This document shows positions 17,553 through 26,378 of a stretch of 64,000 nt of DNA, piece by piece. The DNA comes from Solibacillus sp. FSL R5-0449. Its GTDB lineage: Bacteria; Bacillota; Bacilli; Bacillales_A; Planococcaceae. Both the position numbers and the translations under genes were made by a program. The stretch is taken from assembly GCF_037975215.1 (NCBI RefSeq), contig NZ_CP150239.1, positions 2,146,001-2,210,000 on the forward strand. Direction: 5' to 3'. The notes under the pieces are model-generated. The model did not search any database. It saw only the letters and a list, made by a program, of their open reading frames with translations, and was not told the DNA's origin. Position 1 is the stretch's first letter. The number at the start of each line of letters is the position of its first letter.

Positions 17553-19376
17553 TTAATTAGAAGTGTTTGCTAATGCTTCCGCACGTTCTTTTTCCCATGC
17601 TTCTTTAGCAGACTTGAATTCTTCATTACTCATTGGCTTCTCTAGGATAGACTGACCTTTAAACTTCTCGGATGTAACACCAAATGGCGAATATTGTGAT
17701 TCAAATGGATTTAATTTTGAAGCAGTATAACCGCCGCCGCCTACTGCGTACGGGATAACAAATGCTTCCTCAATTAAAAATGCCTCTGCTTTTGCAAACA
17801 GTTCATAACGAACAGCCGGATCTACTTCTGCTTTTGCAGCTTCAACTAGCTTGTTATATTCACTGTTATAGCCTTCAGCCATTTCCGGCTTGTTATATGT
17901 TCCGCCTTCTGAAAATGGATCTGTATACGTTGACGGGTCAGCAAAGTCCGGACCCCAGTTTGCTTCAAGCATCGAGAACTTACCAGGGCGACGTACTTCA
18001 CTAAGGAATCCTGTCGCAGGACCTGCATACAGTTCCACATCGATATAATCAGCACCTAAAAGGTTTTCAAGCTGTTGTTCCACTACTTGTGAACGGTTAG
18101 CCCATTCCGGTGAACCAGAGTTGTAAGGTAACAATACCTTGACTGGGAATGTAGCTTTCCCGGCTAATGCAGCCATTGCCGCTTCTTTATGCTCAAGCGC
18201 TAGATCTTTGTTGAATGAATCTGTTTCTGTAATCTCTTTTAATGGCTCAAGCATTGTGTAATCTACACCTTCCACATCCACGAAGTTCTTCGGTGTAATT
18301 GTATTTGACAGTAAATCTTGCGGATTGTAAGGCTCAATCGTTAACATTGCCGATACACGATCAAGTGCATGATAAAGTGATTTACGGAAATCTTTATTGT
18401 TTACTGCTACTTTCCAGTTTTCTGGCTCATACTCTGCATCATATTGAGGATCAAAGTTTAATGCATAGAAGTATGTGTAGAAGTTATTTGTGTTTTGGCG
18501 TACTAAATCTTTTTTGTCATCACTGTTTAGCCATTCATCCAAAATTGACGTCGGGATTAATGCCCCGTCAATCTCATCGCGTAGGAACAGTTCAGGTGCA
18601 ACTGTCGCTGCTTCTTTATTGTACTTATAGCGGATACGATCGATTTTCACTGTTTCTTTATCCCAGTAAGCATCGTTTTTCACAAGTACACGCTCATTTT
18701 GAGGTTCGAATTTATCTAAAATATATGCGCCGTTATATAAAATATTCTCACGAGTCGTTCCGAATGCCTCGCCTTTTTCAGCTAAGAACTCGCCGTTTAC
18801 AGGGAAGAAACATACGTAGTTCAGCATCGATAAAAAGTATGGTGTCGGAGCTTCCAATGTATATTCAAGCGTTGTTTCATCAATCGCTTTAATACCTACT
18901 TGCGAGAAATCCGTTACTTCGCCATTGTAAAAAGCATCACCATTTTTCACGACTGTTGCAATCCACGCTGTCGAAGATTCGTTCTTCGCATCAAGCACAT
19001 AATTTAAGCCATCTACAAAGTCCTGTGCTACAACATTTTCTACATCTTTTCCTTCATGGTCTACCCACTTTACGTCATCACGAAGTTTGAATGTCCATAC
19101 AGTTGCATCTTCATTGGATTCCCAGCTTTCTGCTAATCCTGGCTTAACAACGCCATATTCATCATATTCTATTAATCCTTCTACTAAATTCGCCGATAAT
19201 GCAAATTCATTTGTTTCTGCTGTTTTTAAATAGTTCAGTGTTTTAATTTCACCTGAGTACACTGTTCGATATTCCGATGTTTCACCAGAATCCGATGAAT
19301 CACCGCAAGCTGCTAGTACGAGTACGAACATACAAAGTAATGCTAACAAAGATTTTTTCAAAGTCATTTCCCCCAT
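17553..19376 (-). CDS. Oligopeptide ABC transporter substrate-binding lipoprotein (OppA/DppE type)
   Basis: Lipid-anchored peptide receptor of about 600 residues. Signal segment SLLALLCMFVLVLAACG has a lipobox (LAAC), then an SBP family 5 protein: EYRTVYSGEIKTLNYL at the start, LVEGLIEYDEYGVVKPGLAESW as the family signature. It is the expected first component of the importer encoded downstream. Start is uncertain: ATG at 19376 has only a weak site, ATG at 19367 is close to GGGGG, and TTG at 19361 has GGGGG at ideal spacing and would give the neat start MKKSLLALL. Confidence 0.92.
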   Translation of the reverse strand: MGEMTLKKSLLALLCMFVLVLAACGDSSDSGETSEYRTVYSGEIKTLNYLKTAETNEFALSANLVEGLIEYDEYGVVKPGLAESWESNEDATVWTFKLRDDVKWVDHEGKDVENVVAQDFVDGLNYVLDAKNESSTAWIATVVKNGDAFYNGEVTDFSQVGIKAIDETTLEYTLEAPTPYFLSMLNYVCFFPVNGEFLAEKGEAFGTTRENILYNGAYILDKFEPQNERVLVKNDAYWDKETVKIDRIRYKYNKEAATVAPELFLRDEIDGALIPTSILDEWLNSDDKKDLVRQNTNNFYTYFYALNFDPQYDAEYEPENWKVAVNNKDFRKSLYHALDRVSAMLTIEPYNPQDLLSNTITPKNFVDVEGVDYTMLEPLKEITETDSFNKDLALEHKEAAMAALAGKATFPVKVLLPYNSGSPEWANRSQVVEQQLENLLGADYIDVELYAGPATGFLSEVRRPGKFSMLEANWGPDFADPSTYTDPFSEGGTYNKPEMAEGYNSEYNKLVEAAKAEVDPAVRYELFAKAEAFLIEEAFVIPYAVGGGGYTASKLNPFESQYSPFGVTSEKFKGQSILEKPMSNEEFKSAKEAWEKERAEALANTSN

Positions 19377-19395
19377 TTCTCTTTTCTATCTTTTT

Positions 19396-20481
19396 CTATT
19401 TGGCTAAGTAAGCCTCTATGAATAACCCGATACCGGGAGCATCAATCATTTGAATGTTTTCCCCTTCGAAAATCGGCCCCCCTTCAATTGGATCTTCACT
19501 GCACAAACTTGGTCCATCTAAATCAACCATTGTGACATTTTTGCTTGCTGCAGCAAAATGGGCAGCTGCACTGACACTGATTTTTGTTTCAAGCATACAG
19601 CCAATCATACAAGCGATACCATTTGCCTCTGCAATGTGGTTAATTTGCTGCGCTTTAGAAATGCCCCCTGTTTTCATCAGCTTAATATTTATTAAATCCG
19701 CGGCCCGCTTTTCAATGACCTCGATCGCTTGCTTTGGAGAAAATACACTTTCGTCTGCCAAAATATTTGTATACGTATTGTTTGTAACATATTGCATGCC
19801 CTTTATATCACTATAATGGACAGGCTGCTCAACGAGTTCGATATCCGCGCCTTTATCCTCAAGCTGTCCAATAATTTTTACAGCTTCTTTTGCTGTCCAT
19901 CCTTGATTGGCGTCAACCCTTAATGTAATATCAGGTCCTACTGCTTTTCGAATTGCCATGACCCGTTCAACATCTTCTACCGGATTTTTTCCGACTTTCA
20001 CTTTTAAAATGGAAAAGCCCCGTTTAACAGCTGCTATACTGTCTCTCACCATCTCATCGGTTTCATTCACACTAATGGTGATGTCCGTTGTAATATTCTT
20101 TTTGTAGCCGCCCAGCAATTTAAATAGGGGAGCATTGTATTGTTTTGCCCATAAATCATAAAGCGCAATTTCGACTGCTGCTTTAGCACTCGTATTCTGG
20201 TAGAGACACGCATCGATCTTTTGACAAAGCAGTGCAATTTCATCAATTTCGATCCCAGTTATTGATGGTGCAATCACCTCTTCTATTGCATAACGAATCG
20301 ATGAAAGCGTCTCTCCTGTAATGACATGGGTCGGCGCAGCTTCGCCAATGCCGATCAGCCCGTTGTCGGTATAAATTAATACGGCAATATTTCGGATACT
20401 ATGTACTGTGCGTAAAGCTGTTTTAAACGGGGTAATAAGAGGTGCCTCGACAAACCCCACCTCAACCTTTGATATTTTCAT
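19396..20481 (-). CDS. ykfB: Dipeptide epimerase (L-Ala-D/L-Glu epimerase, YkfB-like)
   Basis: Enolase-superfamily enzyme that epimerises L-Ala-D-Glu from murein to L-Ala-L-Glu, so that ordinary peptidases can degrade it. Visible: KVKVGK (catalytic Lys of the KxK motif), metal ligands in RVDANQGW, ELVEQP and LADES, the second catalytic Lys in IKLMKTGG, and the substrate-recognition segments GCMLET and DLDGP typical of dipeptide epimerases. Length 361 residues. ATG at 20481 follows dppA by 13 bp. The adjoining genes strongly support this substrate. Confidence 0.93.
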   Translation of the reverse strand: MKISKVEVGFVEAPLITPFKTALRTVHSIRNIAVLIYTDNGLIGIGEAAPTHVITGETLSSIRYAIEEVIAPSITGIEIDEIALLCQKIDACLYQNTSAKAAVEIALYDLWAKQYNAPLFKLLGGYKKNITTDITISVNETDEMVRDSIAAVKRGFSILKVKVGKNPVEDVERVMAIRKAVGPDITLRVDANQGWTAKEAVKIIGQLEDKGADIELVEQPVHYSDIKGMQYVTNNTYTNILADESVFSPKQAIEVIEKRAADLINIKLMKTGGISKAQQINHIAEANGIACMIGCMLETKISVSAAAHFAAASKNVTMVDLDGPSLCSEDPIEGGPIFEGENIQMIDAPGIGLFIEAYLAK

Positions 20482-20494
20482 AAATTCACCTGCT

Positions 20495-21289
20495 TCAAGT
20501 TAAAAATTGCAACAGTCTCAACACTTCAAAATAATCGTTCGTTTCGAACTGGACTGTATTATGCGGTTTAAATGTTGCACCTGGATAAAACGAATTCCGG
20601 TAGGCTTTAATATGATCTTTATAAATAATTTCCACTGTAAAGTGTTTCGGCAACTCTATTTGAAGCTTTGTACGTTCAATCTTCATTGCCTGTTCTACAA
20701 GCTGTTTTGTCTGTTTTAATGTTGTTTGAGGGCTTACATTGATTGTTGCATGACCGATTCCCTCTTTTGTTGCGAATGTGACGATTTGGTTATTGTATCG
20801 GGCGATATGTTCTGTCAACGCCTGATCTCCGCTGACAAAAGCAACCGGTACATCATGGAGGGCTGCTGCATATGTATTTATTAAAAACTCACTGGCATAT
20901 TCGCCGTTTATTTTGACATCGGCCAATAAACTTAGTGTATGGGCCAAAGGATTCTTTTCACTGCCGCCTTCACTGTGATAGCCGATAAAAATTGCCCTGT
21001 CAAAACTGCTGTCCAACCCCGCAACCATACACATCGGCTCTTGCGTCCAGCCACGAATAATTTTTACATTCTCAGGCAGATTTTCAATCAAAATATTTCG
21101 GCCGGAATCATGCGCATCTTTCAAAAGGATTTCCGTAGCGCCACCTGCAAATGCCCCTTCAATGGCGGCAAGCACTTCTTTTGTCATTTGTTTTTGAAAC
21201 TGGGCGTAATCCGGAGCGTTCAGTTCCGTTTCACTCCATACCGTTGTGCCGGTTATCCCCTCGATGTCTGCACTTATATACACTTTCAT
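20495..21289 (-). CDS. dppA: D-aminopeptidase DppA (M55 family)
   Basis: Zinc-dependent D-aminopeptidase that releases D-Ala from short peptides; the B. subtilis enzyme forms a decamer. Ligand motifs: SADIEG at the N-terminus, DAHDSGRN, GYHSEGG followed by AHT, and KINGEYASE. The 264-residue length is typical. It is the first gene of the minus-strand operon, as dppA leads the B. subtilis operon. ATG at 21289 has AAAGGAGAA upstream. The 300-bp AT-rich region before it (21290-21596) should contain the promoter; I found no convincing CodY site. Confidence 0.94.
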   Translation of the reverse strand: MKVYISADIEGITGTTVWSETELNAPDYAQFQKQMTKEVLAAIEGAFAGGATEILLKDAHDSGRNILIENLPENVKIIRGWTQEPMCMVAGLDSSFDRAIFIGYHSEGGSEKNPLAHTLSLLADVKINGEYASEFLINTYAAALHDVPVAFVSGDQALTEHIARYNNQIVTFATKEGIGHATINVSPQTTLKQTKQLVEQAMKIERTKLQIELPKHFTVEIIYKDHIKAYRNSFYPGATFKPHNTVQFETNDYFEVLRLLQFLT

Positions 21290-21540
21290 TTATAACGATT
21301 CTCCTTTCATTGCTATTTGTTCATCAGTCTAGAATAATAATTTCAAAGATTTAGATTTTTCAGTCTTTTATTTATAATCTATAAAATACCATACTTATTT
21401 CGATTGTGGAAGTTTTTTCTAATAGTTTTCTAAATAAAACTTTAATTTTTCATCGCGCTAAAACCTTGATAAATAGCAATCTTCTACAATAGATTCAAAA
21501 CATATTATCCCCATAGTATTATATTTTCATAAGAAAAAGC

Positions 21541-21565
21541 CTTTTACACTGATATGGTGTAAAAG
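21541..21565 (-). terminator. Intrinsic terminator of the P1 peptidase gene
   Basis: Perfect 9-bp stem CTTTTACAC/GTGTAAAAG with a 7-nt loop, followed on the minus strand by GCTTTTTC. It separates this gene from the dppA operon. Confidence 0.85.
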
Positions 21566-21596
21566 ACCCACTAAACTTCTTTATGAAAAAAATACA

Positions 21597-22643
21597 TTAT
21601 TCGACAAAATTATAATTTTGGACTGTGTGATTATTTCTTCCGGTTGTCTTTCTAGCTTGCGACAATGAATTCAAGATGGCTTCTTCTGTCGCTTCAGCAG
21701 CTGCCATAAACAATGCATTCATCACGTCATGATCTTCCCTAATTTGCTGTCGACTTTCCAGCTCTCCATCGAATTGATGCTGTACTGTACGAGCTGTTGT
21801 AAAACCGATGACAATATCTCCGCTTCCATGGGAAAAGTGGCTGCCTGTTCTCCCCAACCCTATTCCGCAACGTTTTATAACTCGTTTCAACTGCCGGCTG
21901 CTTAACGGTGCATCTGTCGCCATTACGATTATAATAGAGCCGTCTGTAGGACTAATTGTCGATTCACCGTTGGCAGCTGTCACCTTATACCGGTCTTTCA
22001 AAAATTCGTTCGCCTTGCCAAAGTTACTAAGTACGAGGCATCCGACAGTATACTTTTGTCCAGCCTTATCTTCAACAATACGTGATGAGGTCCCAATTCC
22101 TCCTTTATAGCCGAAACAAACCATACCTTTTCCCGCTCCGACAGCTCCTTCTTCCACAGCATCTGTTTTTGCTCGCTGTATCGCTTCAACGGCGTGTTCA
22201 GGTTTTACAGGAAAATGACGGATCGAGTTTAAATGGCTATCATTGCATTCACCGACAACGATATTAACCGTACCGGTCGAAATTCCTATCTCATCATTCT
22301 GTTCAAGTAAATACTCAAGTGTCCCTTGTGCTACATTCGGTACTCCAAATGTATTCGTAAGCATTATGGGCGACTCGATTACACCTAGTTCGTCCACTTG
22401 AATAAGACCGGTTGTTTTTCCGAAACCGTTCAATACATAGCTCGCCGCTGTCACCTTTTCCCGGAACAGATTACCTGGATGCGGTAATATAGCGGTTACT
22501 CCGGTACAGGCTGCATCTCCTGAATCATTTAATGGATAATCCAATGTCACATGTCCGACGCTTACACCTTCAATATCGGTTATGCAATTTTTATACCCTG
22601 AAGGCAATTGTCCAATCGTTATACCTAGTTCACGTACTTTCAT
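21597..22643 (-). CDS. P1-family (DmpA-type) aminopeptidase
   Basis: N-terminal-nucleophile peptidase that matures by self-cleavage between Gly235 and Ser236 in PTDGSIIIVMATDAPL, leaving Ser236 as nucleophile. The N-terminal signature ITDIEGVSVGHVTL and GCLVLSNFGKANEF fit the family (L-aminopeptidase/D-Ala-esterase, beta-peptidyl aminopeptidase). About 348 residues from ATG at 22643, which has AAGGAGAA upstream; the frame is open to 22733 without a site. No signal peptide. It lies just upstream of dppA but ends in its own terminator. It may add D-residue or amide hydrolysis to the murein-peptide pathway; that is inference. Confidence 0.88.
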   Translation of the reverse strand: MKVRELGITIGQLPSGYKNCITDIEGVSVGHVTLDYPLNDSGDAACTGVTAILPHPGNLFREKVTAASYVLNGFGKTTGLIQVDELGVIESPIMLTNTFGVPNVAQGTLEYLLEQNDEIGISTGTVNIVVGECNDSHLNSIRHFPVKPEHAVEAIQRAKTDAVEEGAVGAGKGMVCFGYKGGIGTSSRIVEDKAGQKYTVGCLVLSNFGKANEFLKDRYKVTAANGESTISPTDGSIIIVMATDAPLSSRQLKRVIKRCGIGLGRTGSHFSHGSGDIVIGFTTARTVQHQFDGELESRQQIREDHDVMNALFMAAAEATEEAILNSLSQARKTTGRNNHTVQNYNFVE

Positions 22644-22798
22644 TGTCGATTCTCCTTTATTTATGTATTCCGTTTCATCGTAAACAAGTTTTTCCAAAAA
22701 GAAAACAGAAAAAAAGATACGTCCTACTACCAAGGCCGCATCTTTATTATTATTTGAACCGTTTTTGTTTTCTATTCCTACTTTTCAATCATGCTAAA

Positions 22799-22927
22799 TT
22801 ATATTTCCAATATTCCTCTTGTCCAACGATCAACAAAGCTTTCAAAAGTAATGCCGTATTTGTTATATACTTCATGATAAACAAAGTAAATTCCAAGTTT
22901 GTCTAGCAATTCATCATTAATCCGCAT
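22799..22927 (-). CDS. Small 42-residue protein, unknown function
   Basis: A short open frame from ATG at 22927 to TAA, preceded by AAAGTGAGTG. The product is compact and mixed in character (starts MRINDELLDKLGIYFVYHEV, includes YGITFESFVDRW), without signal or membrane segment. Codon use looks ordinary. I do not recognise a named family. It lies upstream of the P1 peptidase gene on the same strand, with about 155 bp between. The neighbouring gap 22928-23169 shows no further gene. Confidence 0.5.
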   Translation of the reverse strand: MRINDELLDKLGIYFVYHEVYNKYGITFESFVDRWTRGILEI

Positions 22928-23169
22928 AAAATCACTCACTTTCGATTATTTAGATGATGGACTTTTCAGTACCAAGCGATACGTATCTATTTCTAATCAT
23001 ACCCACAGTTGCAAACGTTATTCATGAACAGTAAAAACAAACATTTTCGAAAAAAGGAATTCTGTTAAACGAACTGTTACAAATTTTTCACAAACTGTTT
23101 AAAAATCGGTACGAATCTTTCACCGCAATTTAGTAAGATGAATGAAATGACGACATTGGAGGGACTCTA

Positions 23170-23661
23170 ATGGGAAGATTTTTCGTAGTATTCTTTACTT
23201 CAATTTTGTTGGCTGGATGTGGTGATACGGTAGCAGATTTAAAAGAGGCGGCAGCAGGGATTAATTCAAAAGCGAATGAAGCAGCTTCTGCAATTTCAAT
23301 CGATGTTCATTCCGTTCGAGCTACAGAAATCAAATTCGACAATCAAACTTTTACAATTAACGAGCTATTTAAATCTATATTACGCGATGTCCAATGGGAA
23401 TATGACGACAGCGGGAAAACCAAGCTGTTGAAAATCTCAGGTACTTGGCAAGATAATGGATTATTTGCACACCACTCATTTTCTGCCGACCAAAAAGAAC
23501 GGCTAAAAGAACATGGAAAAGTTGAAGTAATACTTTCATTCAACAATTACAAAATTGATGAAACAAAAACACAAGCAACATTGAACATGGATGGACAGCC
23601 ATTGATAAAAGAAGCAGGTCAGGAAACCCTTCATCACTTTTATAAAATCTACATAAAATAA
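23170..23661 (+). CDS. Lipoprotein of unknown function
   Basis: A 163-residue protein with a lipoprotein signal: hydrophobic residues 4-15 and lipobox LAGC, Cys near residue 17. The mature part has an Ala-rich helix (DLKEAAAGINSKANEAASAI) followed by alternating strand-like segments. No catalytic motif is seen. ATG at 23170 follows GGAGGG. It is monocistronic, 100 bp ahead of the csbD-like gene on the same strand. I do not recognise the family. Confidence 0.75.
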   Translation: MGRFFVVFFTSILLAGCGDTVADLKEAAAGINSKANEAASAISIDVHSVRATEIKFDNQTFTINELFKSILRDVQWEYDDSGKTKLLKISGTWQDNGLFAHHSFSADQKERLKEHGKVEVILSFNNYKIDETKTQATLNMDGQPLIKEAGQETLHHFYKIYIK

Positions 23662-23705
23662 ATATATTGGCTATTTTGCTTAAATCCGACCTTTCTATCC
23701 ATTTT

Positions 23706-23730
23706 GTTTAGCAATAATATATGCGGGAAT
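23706..23730 (+). promoter_or_regulatory. Sigma-B-type promoter of the csbD-like gene
   Basis: GTTTAG (23706-23711) and GGGAAT (23725-23730) with a 13-bp spacer match the sigma-B consensus (GTTTAA-N12-15-GGGWAT). It ends 35 bp before the csbD-like start codon; csbD in B. subtilis is a known sigma-B gene. Confidence 0.75.
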
Positions 23731-23764
23731 ATATATACCATCTAAACATTTAGGAGGTCATATT

Positions 23765-23965
23765 ATGTCAAACGGATTTACAGATAAACTAAAAGGCGCA
23801 GGAAACAAAATTAAAGGCGAAGTAAAAGAAGAAATCGGCAAAAATACTAATGACCCATCTCTACAAGTGGAAGGTCAACGCGATCAGCTAAAAGGGGAAG
23901 CTCAGGAAAGAGTTGCTGATGTGAAAGATAAAATCACAACAAAAATCGATGAATATCGAAAATAG
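23765..23965 (+). CDS. csbD: CsbD-family general stress protein
   Basis: A 66-residue, highly charged helical protein. It shows the CsbD pattern: DKLKGAGNKIKGEVKEEIGK, then VEGQRDQLKGEAQERVADVKDKI. Members are abundant after stress or in stationary phase, but their molecular role is unknown. ATG at 23765 follows AGGAGG. A sigma-B-type promoter lies just upstream and a strong terminator just downstream, so it is a single-gene stress unit. Confidence 0.92.
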   Translation: MSNGFTDKLKGAGNKIKGEVKEEIGKNTNDPSLQVEGQRDQLKGEAQERVADVKDKITTKIDEYRK

Positions 23966-23972
23966 CTTTTAC

Positions 23973-24005
23973 AGAAACTAGTAATTTTTATATTTACTAG
24001 TTTCT
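23973..24005 (+). terminator. Intrinsic terminator of csbD
   Basis: Perfect 12-bp stem AGAAACTAGTAA/TTACTAGTTTCT followed by eight T. Confidence 0.93.
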
Positions 24006-24166
24006 TTTTTTTGCGTTAAAATAGTTAATATACTCCATTTTATAATAAGTACTTTTGGCTTATATAAAAGGGATTTTTTTATATTAATATAATACCACTT
24101 TCATTTTATAGGAATTTTGTTATACTTACTTTAAAATACACACTACTTTTTAAAGGGGAAGTTAGA

Positions 24167-26350
24167 ATGACCATTGATCAATTTATACCCCTATCTAAAG
24201 ACCGCTTATTTAATTGGCTAAAGACCTTAAGTAACCAGCTTTCGAAAGGATCGCTCATCATTGATATAAATGATGAAAATTTATCTATTTTACATGCTAA
24301 TTCACAGTTTCTTAAGTTTACATCATTCGAAATGAAGGAATTATTGCATCAAAATATCAGTATTTTTAATGGACACAGAACGAATCAAACATCTATTGAA
24401 GAATTAAATTTACATTTAAAATCAGGTGTCGCAAAAAAATTCACGATTTTGCATTATACAAAAAAGGGATCCGCTTTTTGGAACTCGATTACACTGCATC
24501 CGATTCGAAATGAAGATAATATCATTCAATATATTTTGCTAACTTGCGAAGATACGACTGAAGCAGAGTTAAATAAAATGGTCTATAAATTGGAACATGA
24601 AGTGTATGAAGCGATCGATCATGAGGATAACCTGCAATCGATTTTAAATTTAATTACCGAGAAGATTGAACTTTTTTACATTCGTGATGTCTATTGTGCC
24701 ATTCATATTTTTAATGAACATGGAGAAATTAAATCGTTAGGTACATATTCATTGCCACAGAGGATTCTCAGTCAACTAGACATATTAGAAATTACCCCTA
24801 ATACGAATCTGAATTCGAATGCGGTTTATTTAAAGGACTTTGCACAAGAAGAGCAACAGATCGATCTTTTTACACAGTGGGACCTTAATGTTGTTCATGG
24901 TTCATGGACAAAGCCTATTTTGACACCTCAAAATGAAGTAAGCGGCATTTTGACACTGTTCAATCAGGATGCAACAGAGTTAAAGCAAATCGATATCAAT
25001 TACTTAAACCGATTGGCCTTGCTGATCCAATTAGCAATTAAATATGCTGAACAAAAAATTGAGCTTAGCAGACTCGCCTTCTTTGATGTCGAAACAAATT
25101 TACCGAACCTCCATTATTTTAAGTCAGAATTATCTGAATGGATTAATGATGGTAATTCGGGAATAGTCGCCATCCTGCACCCTACGGAATTTAATAAGGT
25201 GGTTGATTTGTATGGCAGAAACGCAGGAGCCGATTTACTCCGTCAAGTGGCAGATCGAATGCAAATCTATTTTCCGGAAAATGATTCACTGATTTCGCGA
25301 TTTTCAAATTCGCTTATTTTAGGGATAGTTGACGAAAAGGATTGCTTCATTACGTACAATCAGCATCTTGAATCGATCACTCAATTACCTTATATCATTG
25401 ACGGTAAAGAAATCTATATTACTTTAAAAATCGGTTATACGGTTTTCAATCAGTCGATGACAGTCGAACAGAGCATTCACCAGGCTGATATTGCCTTATC
25501 CAATGCACAAAAACGTACTGGGACAAGCTATTCCATTTATGAAGATAATAGTACGAAAGAATTGACGGAAGAAATGGATATTCTCAATCAATTGGCTTAT
25601 GGGCTTTTACATGAAGAGTTCGAAGTTTATTTGCAGCCTAAAATCAACTTCCAAACGATTGAAGTGGAGGGTTTTGAAGCACTATCTCGCTGGAACTCAA
25701 GCAAACTTGGTTTTATTTCACCGGTAAAATATATTCCGATTGCCGAACAAACCGGTAAGATAAAAGCGATTGATTTACTGAATTTCAAGCAGATCCTTAT
25801 TTGGCTTCAAAATCGAATCAATGAGAACAAAAGAATATTACCGATTGCACTCAATATTTCTCCGGACCATTTCTACGATCCGGATTTCCTGCAAAATATA
25901 AGTGACATCTTTTACAAATATAATGTCCCGCCGCATTATATAAAACTGGAAGTAACGGAAAGCATCGAATTGGTGGATTTCAAAAAAGCAAAAGAAATTC
26001 TGAATCAATTAAGACGTATGGGGATTGAGTGCTCAATCGATGATTTTGGAATCGGCTTTTCTTCGTTAAGTTATTTGCCGCAGTTACCCTTTTCCGAAAT
26101 CAAAATCGACCGAAGCTTTGTCAGCGCAATGAACGAACCTGGGATGTATGCCATTGTACAAACGATTATCCAATTGGCGAAAAACATTCAAATGCGCCCC
26201 ATTGCTGAAGGAATTGAAACAGAAGAACAGTTGGCAATGCTTCAACAACTCGGCTGTCCTGCTGGTCAAGGCTATTATTTCTACAAACCGATGTCTATTG
26301 CCGAAGCAGAGCAATTGCTGGACACGAAAAAAACAGCTGACATGAAGTAA
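24167..26350 (+). CDS. PAS-GAF-GGDEF(degenerate)-EAL protein, putative c-di-GMP phosphodiesterase
   Basis: A 727-residue soluble signalling protein. Order: LOV-like PAS (about 30-135) lacking the photoactive Cys (QNISIFNGH in its place), GAF (about 150-290), a GGDEF domain (about 300-460) whose active site reads RFSNSLIL instead of GGDEF, and an EAL domain (about 470-720). The EAL domain keeps its catalytic set: FEALSRW, NIS, EVTES, DDFGIGFSSL, KID, AEGIETEEQ and GYYFYKP. It is thus predicted to hydrolyse c-di-GMP but not make it. ATG at 24167 follows AAAGGGGAAG. A paralogue with the same order lies at 47071-49260. Confidence 0.92.
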   Translation: MTIDQFIPLSKDRLFNWLKTLSNQLSKGSLIIDINDENLSILHANSQFLKFTSFEMKELLHQNISIFNGHRTNQTSIEELNLHLKSGVAKKFTILHYTKKGSAFWNSITLHPIRNEDNIIQYILLTCEDTTEAELNKMVYKLEHEVYEAIDHEDNLQSILNLITEKIELFYIRDVYCAIHIFNEHGEIKSLGTYSLPQRILSQLDILEITPNTNLNSNAVYLKDFAQEEQQIDLFTQWDLNVVHGSWTKPILTPQNEVSGILTLFNQDATELKQIDINYLNRLALLIQLAIKYAEQKIELSRLAFFDVETNLPNLHYFKSELSEWINDGNSGIVAILHPTEFNKVVDLYGRNAGADLLRQVADRMQIYFPENDSLISRFSNSLILGIVDEKDCFITYNQHLESITQLPYIIDGKEIYITLKIGYTVFNQSMTVEQSIHQADIALSNAQKRTGTSYSIYEDNSTKELTEEMDILNQLAYGLLHEEFEVYLQPKINFQTIEVEGFEALSRWNSSKLGFISPVKYIPIAEQTGKIKAIDLLNFKQILIWLQNRINENKRILPIALNISPDHFYDPDFLQNISDIFYKYNVPPHYIKLEVTESIELVDFKKAKEILNQLRRMGIECSIDDFGIGFSSLSYLPQLPFSEIKIDRSFVSAMNEPGMYAIVQTIIQLAKNIQMRPIAEGIETEEQLAMLQQLGCPAGQGYYFYKPMSIAEAEQLLDTKKTADMK

Positions 26351-26375
26351 TTCACCCTTCTTCCGTCAGCTGTTT
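26330..26375. terminator. Bidirectional terminator between the EAL gene and the esterase gene
   Basis: AAAACAGCTGAC and GTCAGCTGTTTT form a perfect 12-bp stem; the left arm lies within the last codons of the EAL gene. Confidence 0.85.
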
Positions 26376-26378
26376 TCT

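Noticed and set aside
21290-21540. CodY operator upstream of dppA
   Set aside because: The best AATTTTCWGAAAATT-like stretches have about five mismatches in an AT-rich region, which is not better than chance. CodY control remains plausible from B. subtilis but is not shown here.
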